From Gaiellasilicea sp963806955 (GTDB taxonomy: Bacteria > Actinomycetota > Thermoleophilia > Gaiellales > Gaiellaceae): a stretch of 64,000 nt of DNA. Positions 24,733 through 34,969 of the stretch are shown one piece after another; the first letter of the stretch is position 1, and the number at the start of each line of letters is the position of its first letter. The DNA lies in the NCBI GenBank assembly GCA_963806955.1, contig CAWDZG010000001.1, positions 248,001 through 312,000 of the forward strand, in the 5' to 3' direction. A program made the position numbers and the translations under genes. A model generated the notes under the pieces. It had not been told where the DNA came from. It ran no database searches and saw nothing but the letters and a program-made list of their open reading frames with translations.

Positions 24733-25799
24733 GAGATCCCTCAGGCAACTACCTCGCGGTCATCAAAGTCGTCGGCGTCGGCGGCGGCGGCACGAACGCG
24801 GTCAATCGCATGGTCGACGCCGGGCTCGGCGGGGTCGAGTTCATCGCCGTCAACACGGATGCGCAGGCGCTCCTGATGGCGGATGCCGACGTCAAGATCC
24901 ACATCGGCTCGCACGCCACTCGCGGCCTCGGTGCAGGCGCCGATCCGAACGTGGGTCAGGCAGCTGCGCAGGAGAGCCGCGACGAGTTGAAGGAGGCGCT
25001 CAAGGGCGCCGACATGATCTTCGTCACCGCCGGCGAGGGCGGCGGCACCGGCACCGGCGGCGCCCCGATCGTGGCCGAGCTCGGGCGAGAGCTCGACGCG
25101 CTCACGGTCGGCGTCGTCACGAAGCCGTTCGGCTTCGAGGGTCGCCGGCGCGCCGAGCAGGCCGAGGTCGGGATCCAGAATCTGCGCGACCGCGTCGACA
25201 CGCTGATCGTGATCGAGAACGACCGTCTGCTGCAGGTGGTGGAGAAGAAGACGCCGGTGACCGAGGCGTTCCGGATCGCCGACGACATCCTCCGCCAGGG
25301 CGTCCAGGGGATCACCGACCTGATCACCGTGCCCGGGATCGTCAACCTGGACTTCGCCGACGTCCGCACGATCATGCGCGACGCCGGCTCCGCCTTGATG
25401 GGCATCGGCGTCGCCTCGGGCGAGAGCCGCGCCGCCGAGGCCGCGCGCACCGCCGTCTCGTCGCCGCTGCTCGAGCAGTCCGTCGACGGCGCGACAGGGA
25501 TCCTGCTCAACGTCACCGGCGGTACCGAGCTCGGGCTCTTCGAAGTGAACGAGGCTGCCGAGGTCGTCACCGGCGCGGCCGACCAGAACGCGAACGTGAT
25601 CTTCGGCGCCGTGATCGACGACTCGCTCGGCGACGAGGTCCGGGTGACGGTGATCGCGACCGGCTTCGGCGCCCAGCGCCGGCGTCGCAGGGTCGAGGCT
25701 CCCGTCCAGGCCGTCGCCGGCGAGGGCGAGCCCCCGCCGCGTCCGACCGAGCCGTCGGACACGGAGCTCGAGATCCCGTCCTTCCTCCGCGACAACTGA
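24729..25799 (+). CDS. ftsZ: Cell division GTPase FtsZ
   Basis: Tubulin-like GTPase that forms the Z ring; 356 residues. Seen are NYLAVIKVVGVGGGGTNAVN (nucleotide-binding start), the tubulin signature GEGGGTGTGGAP near residue 100-110, the T7 loop region with NLDFADVRTIM, and the C-terminal DTELEIPSFLRDN, the conserved peptide that binds partners such as SepF or FtsW. The C-terminal linker is short and Pro/Glu-rich. No ftsA is present upstream and no sepF downstream in the window. A hairpin terminator follows at 25893. Confidence 0.97.
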   Translation: MRDPSGNYLAVIKVVGVGGGGTNAVNRMVDAGLGGVEFIAVNTDAQALLMADADVKIHIGSHATRGLGAGADPNVGQAAAQESRDELKEALKGADMIFVTAGEGGGTGTGGAPIVAELGRELDALTVGVVTKPFGFEGRRRAEQAEVGIQNLRDRVDTLIVIENDRLLQVVEKKTPVTEAFRIADDILRQGVQGITDLITVPGIVNLDFADVRTIMRDAGSALMGIGVASGESRAAEAARTAVSSPLLEQSVDGATGILLNVTGGTELGLFEVNEAAEVVTGAADQNANVIFGAVIDDSLGDEVRVTVIATGFGAQRRRRRVEAPVQAVAGEGEPPPRPTEPSDTELEIPSFLRDN

Positions 25800-25892
25800 T
25801 TTCACCCGTCGAGGTTTAGCTTCCCGGCAGCGAGGAATCGTCGACCCATGCCCTCCGGATCGGCTGCCCTGCCGGTCCAGGAGACCCGGTCC

Positions 25893-25925
25893 GAGGCCCC
25901 GGTTCGCCGGGGCCTCGTGCTTTCT
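25893..25925 (+). terminator. Rho-independent terminator after ftsZ
   Basis: A perfect 10-bp stem GAGGCCCCGG/CCGGGGCCTC with a TTCG tetraloop (25893-25916), followed by GTGCTTTCTC. It closes the division cluster 94 bases after ftsZ and 20 bases before gcvT starts. Confidence 0.8.
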
Positions 25926-25944
25926 CATCGCTAGAGTCACCGCC

Positions 25945-26994
25945 GTGCAGACCCTTCTGCAGACGCCGCTCCACGAGCGCCACGTCGCCGCCGGCGCGCG
26001 CCTCGTTCCGTTCGCCGGCTGGGAGATGCCCGTCCAGTACGAAGGAGTGATCCCGGAGCACAAGTCGGTGCGCACGGACACCGGCGTCTTCGACGTCTCC
26101 CACATGGGCCAGTTCCACATCGAGGGGCCGACGGCGCACGAGCTGCTGCAGTCGGTGCTCTCGAACGACCTCGACAAGATCGGTGACGGTGAGGCCCAGT
26201 ACACGCTCCTGACGAACGAGCGCGGCGGCATCGTCGACGACCTGATCGCCTACAGACTCGACTCGTTCCACTACCTGCTCGTCGTCAACGCGGGCAACCG
26301 TGAGGCCGCCTTCGCCTGGTTGAAAGAACGGGAGATCCGCGGCTCCGAGGTACGCGACGCGTCGGACGAGTACGCGCTGCTCGCAGTCCAGGGCCCGCGC
26401 TCGATCGAACGGCTCGGCCTGCCCGCAGCCTCCGCGTTCACCCACGCCATGTCCGAGCTCGACGGCGTCGAGGTGATGGTCGCCCGCACCGGCTACACGG
26501 GCGAGCTGGGCGTCGAGCTGATGTGCGCCGCCGAGGATGCCGTTGCGCTCTGGGACGCAGTCGTCGATCGCGGCGCCGCTCCCTGCGGGCTCGGCGCCCG
26601 CGACACGCTTCGGCTCGAGGTCTGTTATCCGCTGCACGGCAACGACATCACCCCCGAGACGGATGCGATCTCGGCCGGGCTCGGCTGGACGTGCGCGCTC
26701 GCGAAGGAGTTCACGGGCGCCGCCGAGCTGCGGCGGATCAAGGAGGCCGGCCCGGAGCAGAAGCTCGTCGCCTTCGTGATGGAGGAGAAGGCGGTGCCAC
26801 GCCAGGGGATGTCGATCGCAGGAGGCGGTCACGTCACGAGCGGCACGCACTCGCCGATGCTCGACAAGGGCATCGGCATGGGCTACGTCCCCGCCCCGGC
26901 AGCCGCGAACGGCACCGAGCTCACGATCGACGTCCGCGGCAAGGAGCGCCGCGCCACCGTCGTCCCGAAACCGATCTACGAGCGAGAGGAGTAG
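25945..26994 (+). CDS. gcvT: Glycine cleavage system T protein (aminomethyltransferase)
   Basis: Transfers the methylene group from lipoyl-bound aminomethyl to tetrahydrofolate, releasing ammonia. The 349-residue protein has the GcvT N-terminal folate domain (LVPFAGWEMPVQY, DVSHMGQFHIEG, TGYTGELGVELM with folate contacts, GLGARDTLRLEVCYPLHGNDI) and the C-terminal barrel (AGGGHVTSGTHSPMLDKGIGMGYV). It begins with GTG at 25945, soon after the ftsZ terminator, and is the first gene of the gcv operon. I saw no glycine riboswitch in the short leader. Confidence 0.95.
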   Translation: MQTLLQTPLHERHVAAGARLVPFAGWEMPVQYEGVIPEHKSVRTDTGVFDVSHMGQFHIEGPTAHELLQSVLSNDLDKIGDGEAQYTLLTNERGGIVDDLIAYRLDSFHYLLVVNAGNREAAFAWLKEREIRGSEVRDASDEYALLAVQGPRSIERLGLPAASAFTHAMSELDGVEVMVARTGYTGELGVELMCAAEDAVALWDAVVDRGAAPCGLGARDTLRLEVCYPLHGNDITPETDAISAGLGWTCALAKEFTGAAELRRIKEAGPEQKLVAFVMEEKAVPRQGMSIAGGGHVTSGTHSPMLDKGIGMGYVPAPAAANGTELTIDVRGKERRATVVPKPIYEREE

Positions 26995-27001
26995 CGCGAC
27001 C

Positions 27002-27397
27002 GTGGCAGCAGCGGAGGAGTACCCCGAGGGGCTCAAGTACCACCGTGAGCACGACTGGGCTCGCATCGACGGCGACGAGGCGACGCTCGGGATCACGTGG
27101 TTCGCGCAGGACGCGCTCGGTGAGCTCGTTCATTTCGAGGCGCCCGCGGAGGGCGGCTCGACCGCCCAGGACAGCACGTACGCGGAGGTCGAGTCGGTCA
27201 AGGCGGTCTCGGACGTGATCGCGCCGCTGTCCGGTGAGATCCTCGAGGTGAACCAGAAGGTGGTCGACGCGCCCGAGACGGTCAACGAGGACCCCTACGG
27301 CGAGGGCTGGCTCGTGCGGATCCGGCTCGCCGACCCGGCCGAGGCCGACGGCCTGCTCGACCTCGACGCCTACAAGCAGCACCTCGCCGAGCAATGA
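27002..27397 (+). CDS. gcvH: Glycine cleavage system H protein
   Basis: Lipoyl carrier protein that shuttles the aminomethyl group between P and T proteins. It has 131 residues, normal length. The lipoyl lysine is Lys67 in AEVESVKAVSDV, and the family segments EGLKYHREHDWARI and VNEDPYGEGWLVRIRLADP are present. GTG start 7 bases after gcvT. Confidence 0.95.
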   Translation: MAAAEEYPEGLKYHREHDWARIDGDEATLGITWFAQDALGELVHFEAPAEGGSTAQDSTYAEVESVKAVSDVIAPLSGEILEVNQKVVDAPETVNEDPYGEGWLVRIRLADPAEADGLLDLDAYKQHLAEQ

Positions 27398-27431
27398 GCG
27401 TAGGCTCGACGGAGCTCATCCAGGAGCGGAA

Positions 27432-28795
<1,364 letters not shown>

Positions 28796-28796
<1 letters not shown>

Positions 28797-30295
28797 TGCA
28801 GCTGATCTACGAGAAGTCGCGCGAGGGTCGGCGCGCCTCGACGCTGCCGCGCTACGACCTGCCGGCGGTCGAGGTGCCGGAGGAGCTGCGCCGCGCAGAG
28901 CCGCCGAGGCTGCCGGAGCTCGCGGAGCCCGAGCTCGTGCGCCACTTCACGGAGCTCTCGACCCGCAACTTCGGGATCGACACCGGCTTCTACCCGCTCG
29001 GCAGCTGCACGATGAAGCACAACCCCCGCGTCAACGAGCGGGTCGTGATGCTGCCCGGCTTCAAGGATCTCCACCCGCACCAGGAGGAGGACGGCGTCCA
29101 GGGCGCGCTCGAGCTGATGTGGCGGCTGCAGGAGATCCTGCAGGAGGTCGCCGGCCTCGATGCGTGCTCGCTCCAGCCGGCCGCGGGCTCCCAGGGTGAG
29201 CTGACGGGGCTGATGCTGATGCGCGCGTACTTCGACGACATCGGCGAAGGGGAGCAGCGCGACACGATCATCACCGCCGACACGGCGCACGGCACGAACC
29301 CGGCGAGCGTGACGATGGCGGGGTACAAGCTGGAGAAGGTCGCCACGGACGCGCGCGGCAACCTCGACGTCGACGACCTGCGCGCGAAGGTGAACGAGCG
29401 CACGGCCGGCCTGATGCTGACGAACCCGTCGACGCTCGGCCTCTTCGACGAGCACATCGAGGAGGTCGCGTCGATCTTCCACGACGCCGGCTCGCTCCTC
29501 TACTACGACGGCGCCAACCTGAACGCCGTCTGCGGGATCTCGCGCCCGGGCGACATGGGCTTCGACATCGTCCACATCAACCTGCACAAGACGTTCTCGC
29601 AGCCGCACGGGGGCGGCGGCCCCGGCGGCGGCCCGATCGTCGTGCGCGAGAAGCTCGAGCCGTACCTGCCCGTGCCCGCCGTCGTGCGCGACGGCGATCG
29701 CTTCCGGCTCGACCACGACCGGCCGAAGTCGATCGGCAAGGTGCGCGGCTTCACCGGCCCCTTCGGCGTCTTCGTCCGCTCGTACGCGTACATCCGGATG
29801 TACGGGCCGGCGCTGCGGGAGATGTCCGAGGTCGCCGTGCTGAACGCCAACTACCTCCTCGCGAGGCTGCGCGACGCGTACGAGCTCCCGTACGACCGCC
29901 TCTGCATGCACGAGTTCGTGCTCAGCGCCCGCACGCTGAAGCGCGAGCACGGGATCACGGCGCTCGACGTCGCGAAGCGTCTGATGGATTACGGCTACCA
30001 CCCGCCGACGATCTACTTCCCGCTCGTCGTGCCGGAGGCGCTGATGATCGAGCCGACCGAGACCGAGCCCAAGGAGCGGCTCGACGCGTTCGTGGACGCG
30101 ATGCTCGCGATCGCCCGAGAAGCGGCCGAGAGCCCCGAGCTCCTGAAGGAGGCGCCGACGACGCGGCCGGTGCGCCGGCTCGACGAGGTGAAGGCGGCGA
30201 AGCGCGCCGTCGTCAAGTTCGGCTTCGACGAGCACCCCGACCTCTCGAGCAATGGAGGAGAGGCGCGGCAGCTCGAGGTGCAGCAGGGCGCATGA
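28796..30295 (+). CDS. gcvPB: Glycine dehydrogenase (decarboxylating) subunit 2
   Basis: C-terminal, PLP-binding half of glycine decarboxylase; 499 residues. The family start is FYPLGSCTMKHNPRVNE, with QPAAGSQGELTGLM and TADTAHGTNPASV for cofactor binding. The Schiff-base lysine is about residue 265 in HINLHKTFSQPHGGGGPG. ATG at 28796 shares a base with the gcvPA stop (TGATG). A short unknown gene follows with an ATGA overlap. The set T-H-PA-PB lacks only the shared L protein, usually encoded elsewhere. Confidence 0.95.
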
Positions 30296-30525
30296 CCGAT
30301 CGCGCCGAGCTCGAACGACGCGTCGACGCGCTTGCCGCGGAGCACTCGGGTGCCGAGTTCGCGGACGCGATCAAGGCGCTCTTCTCCGGTCTGGACGCGC
30401 AGGGCCGCGGGCTGCTGCAGGAGATCGTCGTCGCGCGCGCCGCGAACGTCGACCAGGCGGTGATGGACCGCGTCGACGCGCGGGGCTGGCTGCGCCGGCA
30501 GTGGGACCGCGCCGGCCGCATCTGA
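30292..30525 (+). CDS. Small conserved-looking protein of unknown function
   Basis: A 77-residue polypeptide rich in charged residues and alanine, predicted mostly helical, with no signal peptide or membrane segment and no motif I recognise. Its ATG overlaps the gcvPB stop (ATGA), so it is translated with the glycine cleavage operon. Segments such as EFADAIKALFSGLDAQGRGLL and the basic C-terminus WLRRQWDRAGRI suggest a real folded product rather than chance coding. Function unknown. Confidence 0.55.
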   Translation: MTDRAELERRVDALAAEHSGAEFADAIKALFSGLDAQGRGLLQEIVVARAANVDQAVMDRVDARGWLRRQWDRAGRI

Positions 30526-30619
30526 CGGCACCGATGAGTTTTCGGTCGCCGCGGGGTCTTGTAGCCCGATGACCACCCCTTCACCACGCGGCCCCGGCCG
30601 GGATCTGTAGGTTCTCGCG

Positions 30620-32773
30620 ATGGAAAAGCTCGCCCACTACGTCGTCCACCACCGCCGGCTCGTGATCGGCGTCTGGATCCTGCTGACCGCCTTCGGCGCG
30701 TTCTCGGCGGGCCAGGTCGCGGACCGCTGGCTGGAGGACTTCTCGATCCCGGGCGCGTCGGGCTACGAGGCGAACCAGCGCGCGGTCGCGAAACTCGGCA
30801 ACGGCGAGCTCTTCCCATACGTGATCGTGCTCGAGGCCGAGAACGGCGACGTGACCGAGGTGGCAGGCGTCGAGGCCGCAATCGACGCGGTCGCCGCCGC
30901 CAACCCGGGCTCTCGCGTCAGCTCGTTCTTCAACACCGGCGACGACGTCTACCTCTCGGCCGATCGCAAGGTCACGTTCGCGAACGTCTACCCCGCGGGG
31001 CAGTTCGCCTTCGAAGGCGTCGACATCGAGCCGACGGAGAGCGCCCTGGCGGCCGCCGTCCCGCCGGGCGTCGACGGCTACCTCAGCGGGATCGACGGGC
31101 TCTACGCGGAGGCGAGCGAGACGACCGAGGGCACCGAGCCACCGAGCATCCTGATCGAGTTCCTGATCGGAGCCGTCGGCGCGCTCGTGATCCTCTTCTT
31201 CACGTTCGGCACGCTGCCCGCGGTCGCGATGCCGCTGATGATCGCGGTTGCGTCGATCCTGAACACGTTCACGCTGATCTGGCTGCTGACGTACATCACC
31301 GACGTCTCGATCATCGTGCAGTTCCTGGTCGCGCTGGTCGGGCTCGGCGTCGCGATCGACTACGCGCTCCTGATGATCTTCCGCTTCCGCGACGAGCTAC
31401 GCCACGGCGCCGACCGCGAGGCGGCGATCGTGCAGACGATGCGACATGCCGGCCGCTCGGTGATCGTCTCGGGCTCGACGGTCGCCGTCGGCCTGCTCAG
31501 CCTGATCATCCTGCCGCTCCCGTTCATCCGCTCGATCGGGATCGGCGGCATGCTGATCCCGGCCGTCTCGGTGCTCACCGCGATCACGCTGCTGCCGGCG
31601 CTCCTGTACACCCTCGGGCACCGGATCAACAGCGTCCGCGTGCTGCCGCGACGGCTCGTCGAGGGCAGCGACGACCCCGACAAGGGATTCTGGAACCGCT
31701 GGGCGCACTTCGTCGTCCGCCGGCCCGTGCCGGTCGCGGCCGCCGGTCTGGCCATCGTCGGCGTCCTCGTCTTCTACGGGGTCCAGCTCAACCCGGCCGA
31801 CGCCCAGATCAAGGACTTTCCGGGAGCCGGGCCCGCACACGAGGGCGCCCAGGTGCTTCGCGACGCTGGGATCACCGAGGGCGTGCACAAGCCGTTCCAG
31901 GTCGTCGTCGAGGGCGACGCGACCCCCGAGCAGCTCGAGGCGCTCGCGTCGCGGCTCGCCGCGACCGAGGGGATCGCGGGCGCGACCGCTCCGCCGCAGG
32001 CGCGTGGCGACGGGATCGCGCTCGTCGAGGCGTTCTCGACCAGCGACGGCTCGAGCCGGGAGACGCGACCGACGATCGCGCGCCTCCGGGACGAGGTGAT
32101 CCCGCAGGCCGCCGGCGACGTGGGCGGGGCGCGGCTGACGCTCGCGGGGGTGCCGACGGAGGAGCGCGAGTTCATCGACGCGGTCTACGGCAACTTCCCG
32201 TACGTGCTCCTGTTCGTGATCCTCGTCACCTACCTGCTGCTCGCGCGCGCCTTCCGCTCGCTGCTCCTCCCGCTCAAGGCCGTGATCCTGAACCTCGTCT
32301 CGCTCGGCGCGGCCTACGGGATCATCGTCTTCATCTTCCAGAAGGGGCACGGCGCGGAGGAGATCTGGAACGTCCCCGCGACCGACTCGATCATCTCCTG
32401 GATCCCGCTGATGATCTTCGCCTTCCTCTACGGGCTCTCGATGGACTACGAGGTCTTCATGCTGACGCGGATGCGGGAGGCCTACGACGAGACGGGCGAC
32501 ACGGGGCAGGCGATCGCGCTCGGGCTCGGCAGGACGGGCAAGCTCGTGACCAGCGCGGCCCTCGTGCTGATGTTCGCGTTCTTCGTGCTCTCGACGAGCC
32601 CGGGGACGGACATCAAGCAGTTCGGGATCGGGCTCGCGGCCGGGATCATCTTCGACGCGACCGTGATCCGGGCACTGCTCGTGCCTTCGATCATGCGCCT
32701 GATGGGCAAGTGGAACTGGTGGCTGCCCGCCTGGGCCGCACGGATCCTCCGCGTCGCCCCGAGCTCCGTCTGA
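30620..32773 (+). CDS. MMPL-family (RND superfamily) transporter
   Basis: Membrane transporter of 717 residues with two repeats, each one transmembrane helix, an extracellular loop domain and five more helices. Each half has the MMPL proton-relay signature: GLGVAIDYALLMIFRFRDE in the first and YGLSMDYEVFMLTRMREA in the second, with Asp-Tyr pairs as in MmpL3. Such proteins export lipids or small molecules using the proton gradient. It stands alone, about 95 bp after the gcv operon. The substrate is unknown. Confidence 0.9.
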   Translation: MEKLAHYVVHHRRLVIGVWILLTAFGAFSAGQVADRWLEDFSIPGASGYEANQRAVAKLGNGELFPYVIVLEAENGDVTEVAGVEAAIDAVAAANPGSRVSSFFNTGDDVYLSADRKVTFANVYPAGQFAFEGVDIEPTESALAAAVPPGVDGYLSGIDGLYAEASETTEGTEPPSILIEFLIGAVGALVILFFTFGTLPAVAMPLMIAVASILNTFTLIWLLTYITDVSIIVQFLVALVGLGVAIDYALLMIFRFRDELRHGADREAAIVQTMRHAGRSVIVSGSTVAVGLLSLIILPLPFIRSIGIGGMLIPAVSVLTAITLLPALLYTLGHRINSVRVLPRRLVEGSDDPDKGFWNRWAHFVVRRPVPVAAAGLAIVGVLVFYGVQLNPADAQIKDFPGAGPAHEGAQVLRDAGITEGVHKPFQVVVEGDATPEQLEALASRLAATEGIAGATAPPQARGDGIALVEAFSTSDGSSRETRPTIARLRDEVIPQAAGDVGGARLTLAGVPTEEREFIDAVYGNFPYVLLFVILVTYLLLARAFRSLLLPLKAVILNLVSLGAAYGIIVFIFQKGHGAEEIWNVPATDSIISWIPLMIFAFLYGLSMDYEVFMLTRMREAYDETGDTGQAIALGLGRTGKLVTSAALVLMFAFFVLSTSPGTDIKQFGIGLAAGIIFDATVIRALLVPSIMRLMGKWNWWLPAWAARILRVAPSSV

Positions 32774-32783
32774 CAGCCCCGCG

Positions 32784-33455
32784 TCAGGCGGCCGCGGCGA
32801 GGCCGGGCCGCGCGAGTCCGAGTCGCGCCAGCGCTCGCTCGAGCTCCGCTGTGACGGGCTCGAGCTCTCGAGCCGGCCAGACGAATGGGTCGTCCCGGTC
32901 GAGGAGCTCTCGGAGGTGCCGTTCGAGCCGTGGGTCGGGCGATCGCGCCAGCACCGTCTGCGCGTAACAGCGCGCCCAGACCTCCTTGACCGAGTCGAAG
33001 TACCGGCGCCGCGAGCGGCCGGATCCGAGCGGCGCCCGCGAGGGCAGCTCCGCCGCCGCCGCGCGCCAGTCGGCGAGTGCTTCGTGGTGACCCGAAGCCC
33101 AGGACGGGCCGAGGTGTGCGCCGAGCTGGTGGTCGACGAAGTGGCCCAGCTCGTGCAGGAAGCTGAGCGGCACCCGGCCGTGCAAGCGCGAGACGCGCAG
33201 GTCGACCGGGTCGCCGTGCCGGAGCCGATAGCAGCCGCTCTGGCTCGTCGTCGCGGTGGGGCGGACCGGCACCGGCTCGAGATCGGAGTGGAGCACGTGC
33301 AGCCGGTCGGCGGCGGCAAGCGCGCACGCGAGCTCCGGGTACAACGAGCTCCGCCGCGGCAGCCGGACGAGCTCGGACAGCAGGCGGGGACGCGGTTCGC
33401 CGCTGCGGCACACCGTCGGCGGGCTCGCGCGACGCTGACGACGACGGCGGCGCAT
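32784..33455 (-). CDS. Putative HExxH zinc metallopeptidase-like protein
   Basis: Protein of 223 residues from the ATG at 33455, with a very basic start (MRRRRRQRR). The notable motif is SFLHELGHFVDHQLG (HELGH at residues 101-105), a zincin-type metal site with a possible third ligand in the following VDH or in the HHEALADWRA segment. The fold around it resembles M78/ImmA-like or anthrax-toxin-like zincins, but I cannot place the family. No clear signal peptide. It is divergent from another small HExxH protein, with only 46 bp between starts. Confidence 0.6.
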   Translation of the reverse strand: MRRRRRQRRASPPTVCRSGEPRPRLLSELVRLPRRSSLYPELACALAAADRLHVLHSDLEPVPVRPTATTSQSGCYRLRHGDPVDLRVSRLHGRVPLSFLHELGHFVDHQLGAHLGPSWASGHHEALADWRAAAAELPSRAPLGSGRSRRRYFDSVKEVWARCYAQTVLARSPDPRLERHLRELLDRDDPFVWPARELEPVTAELERALARLGLARPGLAAAA

Positions 33456-33501
33456 CGCACTCAACCTATGGCCACGCCCGGATGACGCCGATACCTCGAC
33501 C

Positions 33502-34096
33502 ATGCGCATCGCTCTCCTCCTGCTCGTCCCGTTGCTCCTGTTCACGGCCTGGCAGCACTCGCGGCGGACCGAGAACGAGCACCGGCTCGCGCTCGTCGCG
33601 AGCGAGGTCGCGCTGCGCGACGTCGAGGTCAGCTGCCCCGGCTTCTGGACCCGCCTCGTCGAAGTCACGCCCTACGCTGGCTGGGTCGCGTTCGACGAGC
33701 ACGGAGCACCGTCGGACCGAGCCAACCTCTCGGCGGCCACGTGCAAGGGGCTCGAACGGGTCTGGCGCGGCGAGCAGCGATCCTTCGACTGCCTGCTCGC
33801 CGGCGACTGCGCCGCGGACGCGCTTGCAGCCGTGAGCAGCCTCGTCACGCTCGCACACGAGTCGTGGCACCTGCGCGGCGTGGTCGTGGAGGCCGAGACC
33901 CAGTGCTACGCCGTGCAGACGGTCGAGGCGTTCGCGCGACGCCTTGGCGTGTCCCCGCGGGACGCCCGGCTGCTGGCATTCGGAGTCGCGCGGGACAACG
34001 CGCCTGCGGGCGACGGGGGAGTACCACTCGCCGCACTGCCGGCCCGGCGGCGCCTTCGATTTGCGTCCGGCGACGGCGGCCTGGCCGAGCGGTTAG
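33502..34096 (+). pseudogene. Membrane-anchored HESWH protein, one +1 frameshift
   Basis: Starts MRIALLLLVPLLLFTAWQ, an N-terminal membrane anchor or signal. It has CPGFW and the motif TLAHESWHLRGVVVEAETQCYA (HESWH at residues 119-123, cited in part), a zincin-like site. As written, the frame fails to stop for 780 bases over the convergent gene. Skipping one base near 34008 (a G run after GCGCCTGCG) gives APA-ATGEYHSPHCRPGGAF and DLRPATAAWPSG with a TAG at 34094-34096. This is the C-terminus I expect for this group, where endings like SPxCxDGGxLDLRP are usual. The corrected gene has about 197 residues and meets the convergent gene with a 4-bp overlap. Confidence 0.65.
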
Positions 34097-34788
34097 ACGC
34101 GCTCGACGATCACGCAGGGCCGGCTGTCCCCGGGGAGGGGCGAGCGCCGCAGCCCGGCCGCCACGAACGCGCCGCCGAGCTCGGCCAGGTCGAGGACGGC
34201 TCCCCGGCGTGGCGGCGGCCCGGTGCGCTCGGCCAGCTCGTAACCGCCCGGCGCGGAGACGAAGAGGAGATGATTCGCAGCGACGGCCGTGAGTTGCGCC
34301 GGCGGCCGCCGCAGGGCTGCGATCTCGGCGCGGAGGACATCGTTGTCCTCGCCGAGCTGCCGGAGCCGCTCTTCGGCCGCGGCGAGCTTCGCCCACTGCT
34401 CCTCGAGCTGCGCCAGGAGCAGTGCATCCGGCTCGGGTGCGGTGCTTTCGCCTGGAGGATCGGCCGGTGGCTCCTGGTCCGGCTCTGCTGCAGGCTCGGG
34501 CGCTGCCCGCAGGGTGCGCCCCCGGTCGTGCTCGTGCCGGCGCTGGATCTCCGAGCGGAGCCCGGTGCCGAACCCGTGCTCGGTCGTCAGCTCGAGCCCG
34601 TACTGCGCCGCGAGCGCGCTTGCCAGCTGGGGGCCAGAGACGAAGCCGCAGTCGACGAGGGTCTCTCCGAGCCTGCGGCCCGTCAGTTGCTGCTTGGCGA
34701 GCGCGAGCTCGAGCTCGTCGGCGTCGAGCAACCCCTGCTCGACCAGCAGGCGGCCGAGCGGACGCCAGGTGATGTGAGCCGCTTCCAC
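34093..34788 (-). CDS. MshEN-domain protein with coiled coil
   Basis: Soluble protein of about 231 residues from the GTG at 34788. The N-terminal 60 residues are an MshEN/GspE N-terminal domain (RPLGRLLVEQGLLDADELEL, then GRRLGETLVDCGFVSGPQLA), a module known in other proteins to bind cyclic di-GMP. A Pro/Glu-rich linker follows, then a coiled coil (LEEQWAKLAAAEERLRQLGE), then a C-terminal part HLLFVSAPGGYELAERTGPP ending RSPLPGDSRPCVIVERV. It is not an ATPase, as no Walker motifs follow. A longer frame opens at 34914, but its extra residues look non-coding. The diguanylate cyclase in this window could supply the ligand (inference). Confidence 0.75.
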   Translation of the reverse strand: MEAAHITWRPLGRLLVEQGLLDADELELALAKQQLTGRRLGETLVDCGFVSGPQLASALAAQYGLELTTEHGFGTGLRSEIQRRHEHDRGRTLRAAPEPAAEPDQEPPADPPGESTAPEPDALLLAQLEEQWAKLAAAEERLRQLGEDNDVLRAEIAALRRPPAQLTAVAANHLLFVSAPGGYELAERTGPPPRRGAVLDLAELGGAFVAAGLRRSPLPGDSRPCVIVERV

Positions 34789-34969
34789 GATCTCCCTATC
34801 GGCGTTGTCCCCCGTGCAGACAAGCCTCTTGCGCCGAATGCCGCATTCGGGGTAGGTCCCGCGGCCCTCGGGGTCTGACCCGTCCGGGGGACGAACCTCA
34901 CCTGAAACGCGCACGTGGGCGACCCGTTTTCGCCTCCTGAGCGGCGTTCAACCTGCCGAGGACGTCGTC

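Noticed and set aside
25800..25944. Glycine riboswitch before gcvT
   Set aside because: The space is short and mostly occupied by the ftsZ terminator; no tandem aptamer core recognised.
34075..34130. tRNA-like D-arm sequence (CCGAGCGGTTAGACGC)
   Set aside because: No T-arm (GGTTCGAATCC) or matching acceptor stem follows; it is the overlapping 3' end of two convergent protein genes.
34097..34878. Long rightward open frame continuing from the HESWH gene
   Set aside because: It is antisense to the well-supported MshEN protein, and one skipped base restores a conserved ending and stop at 34096.
34789..34969. Possible riboswitch or structured leader between the MshEN and FN3 genes
   Set aside because: A CCGAATG/CATTCGG hairpin is present, but no conserved core of a cyclic di-GMP or other known riboswitch could be matched on either strand.
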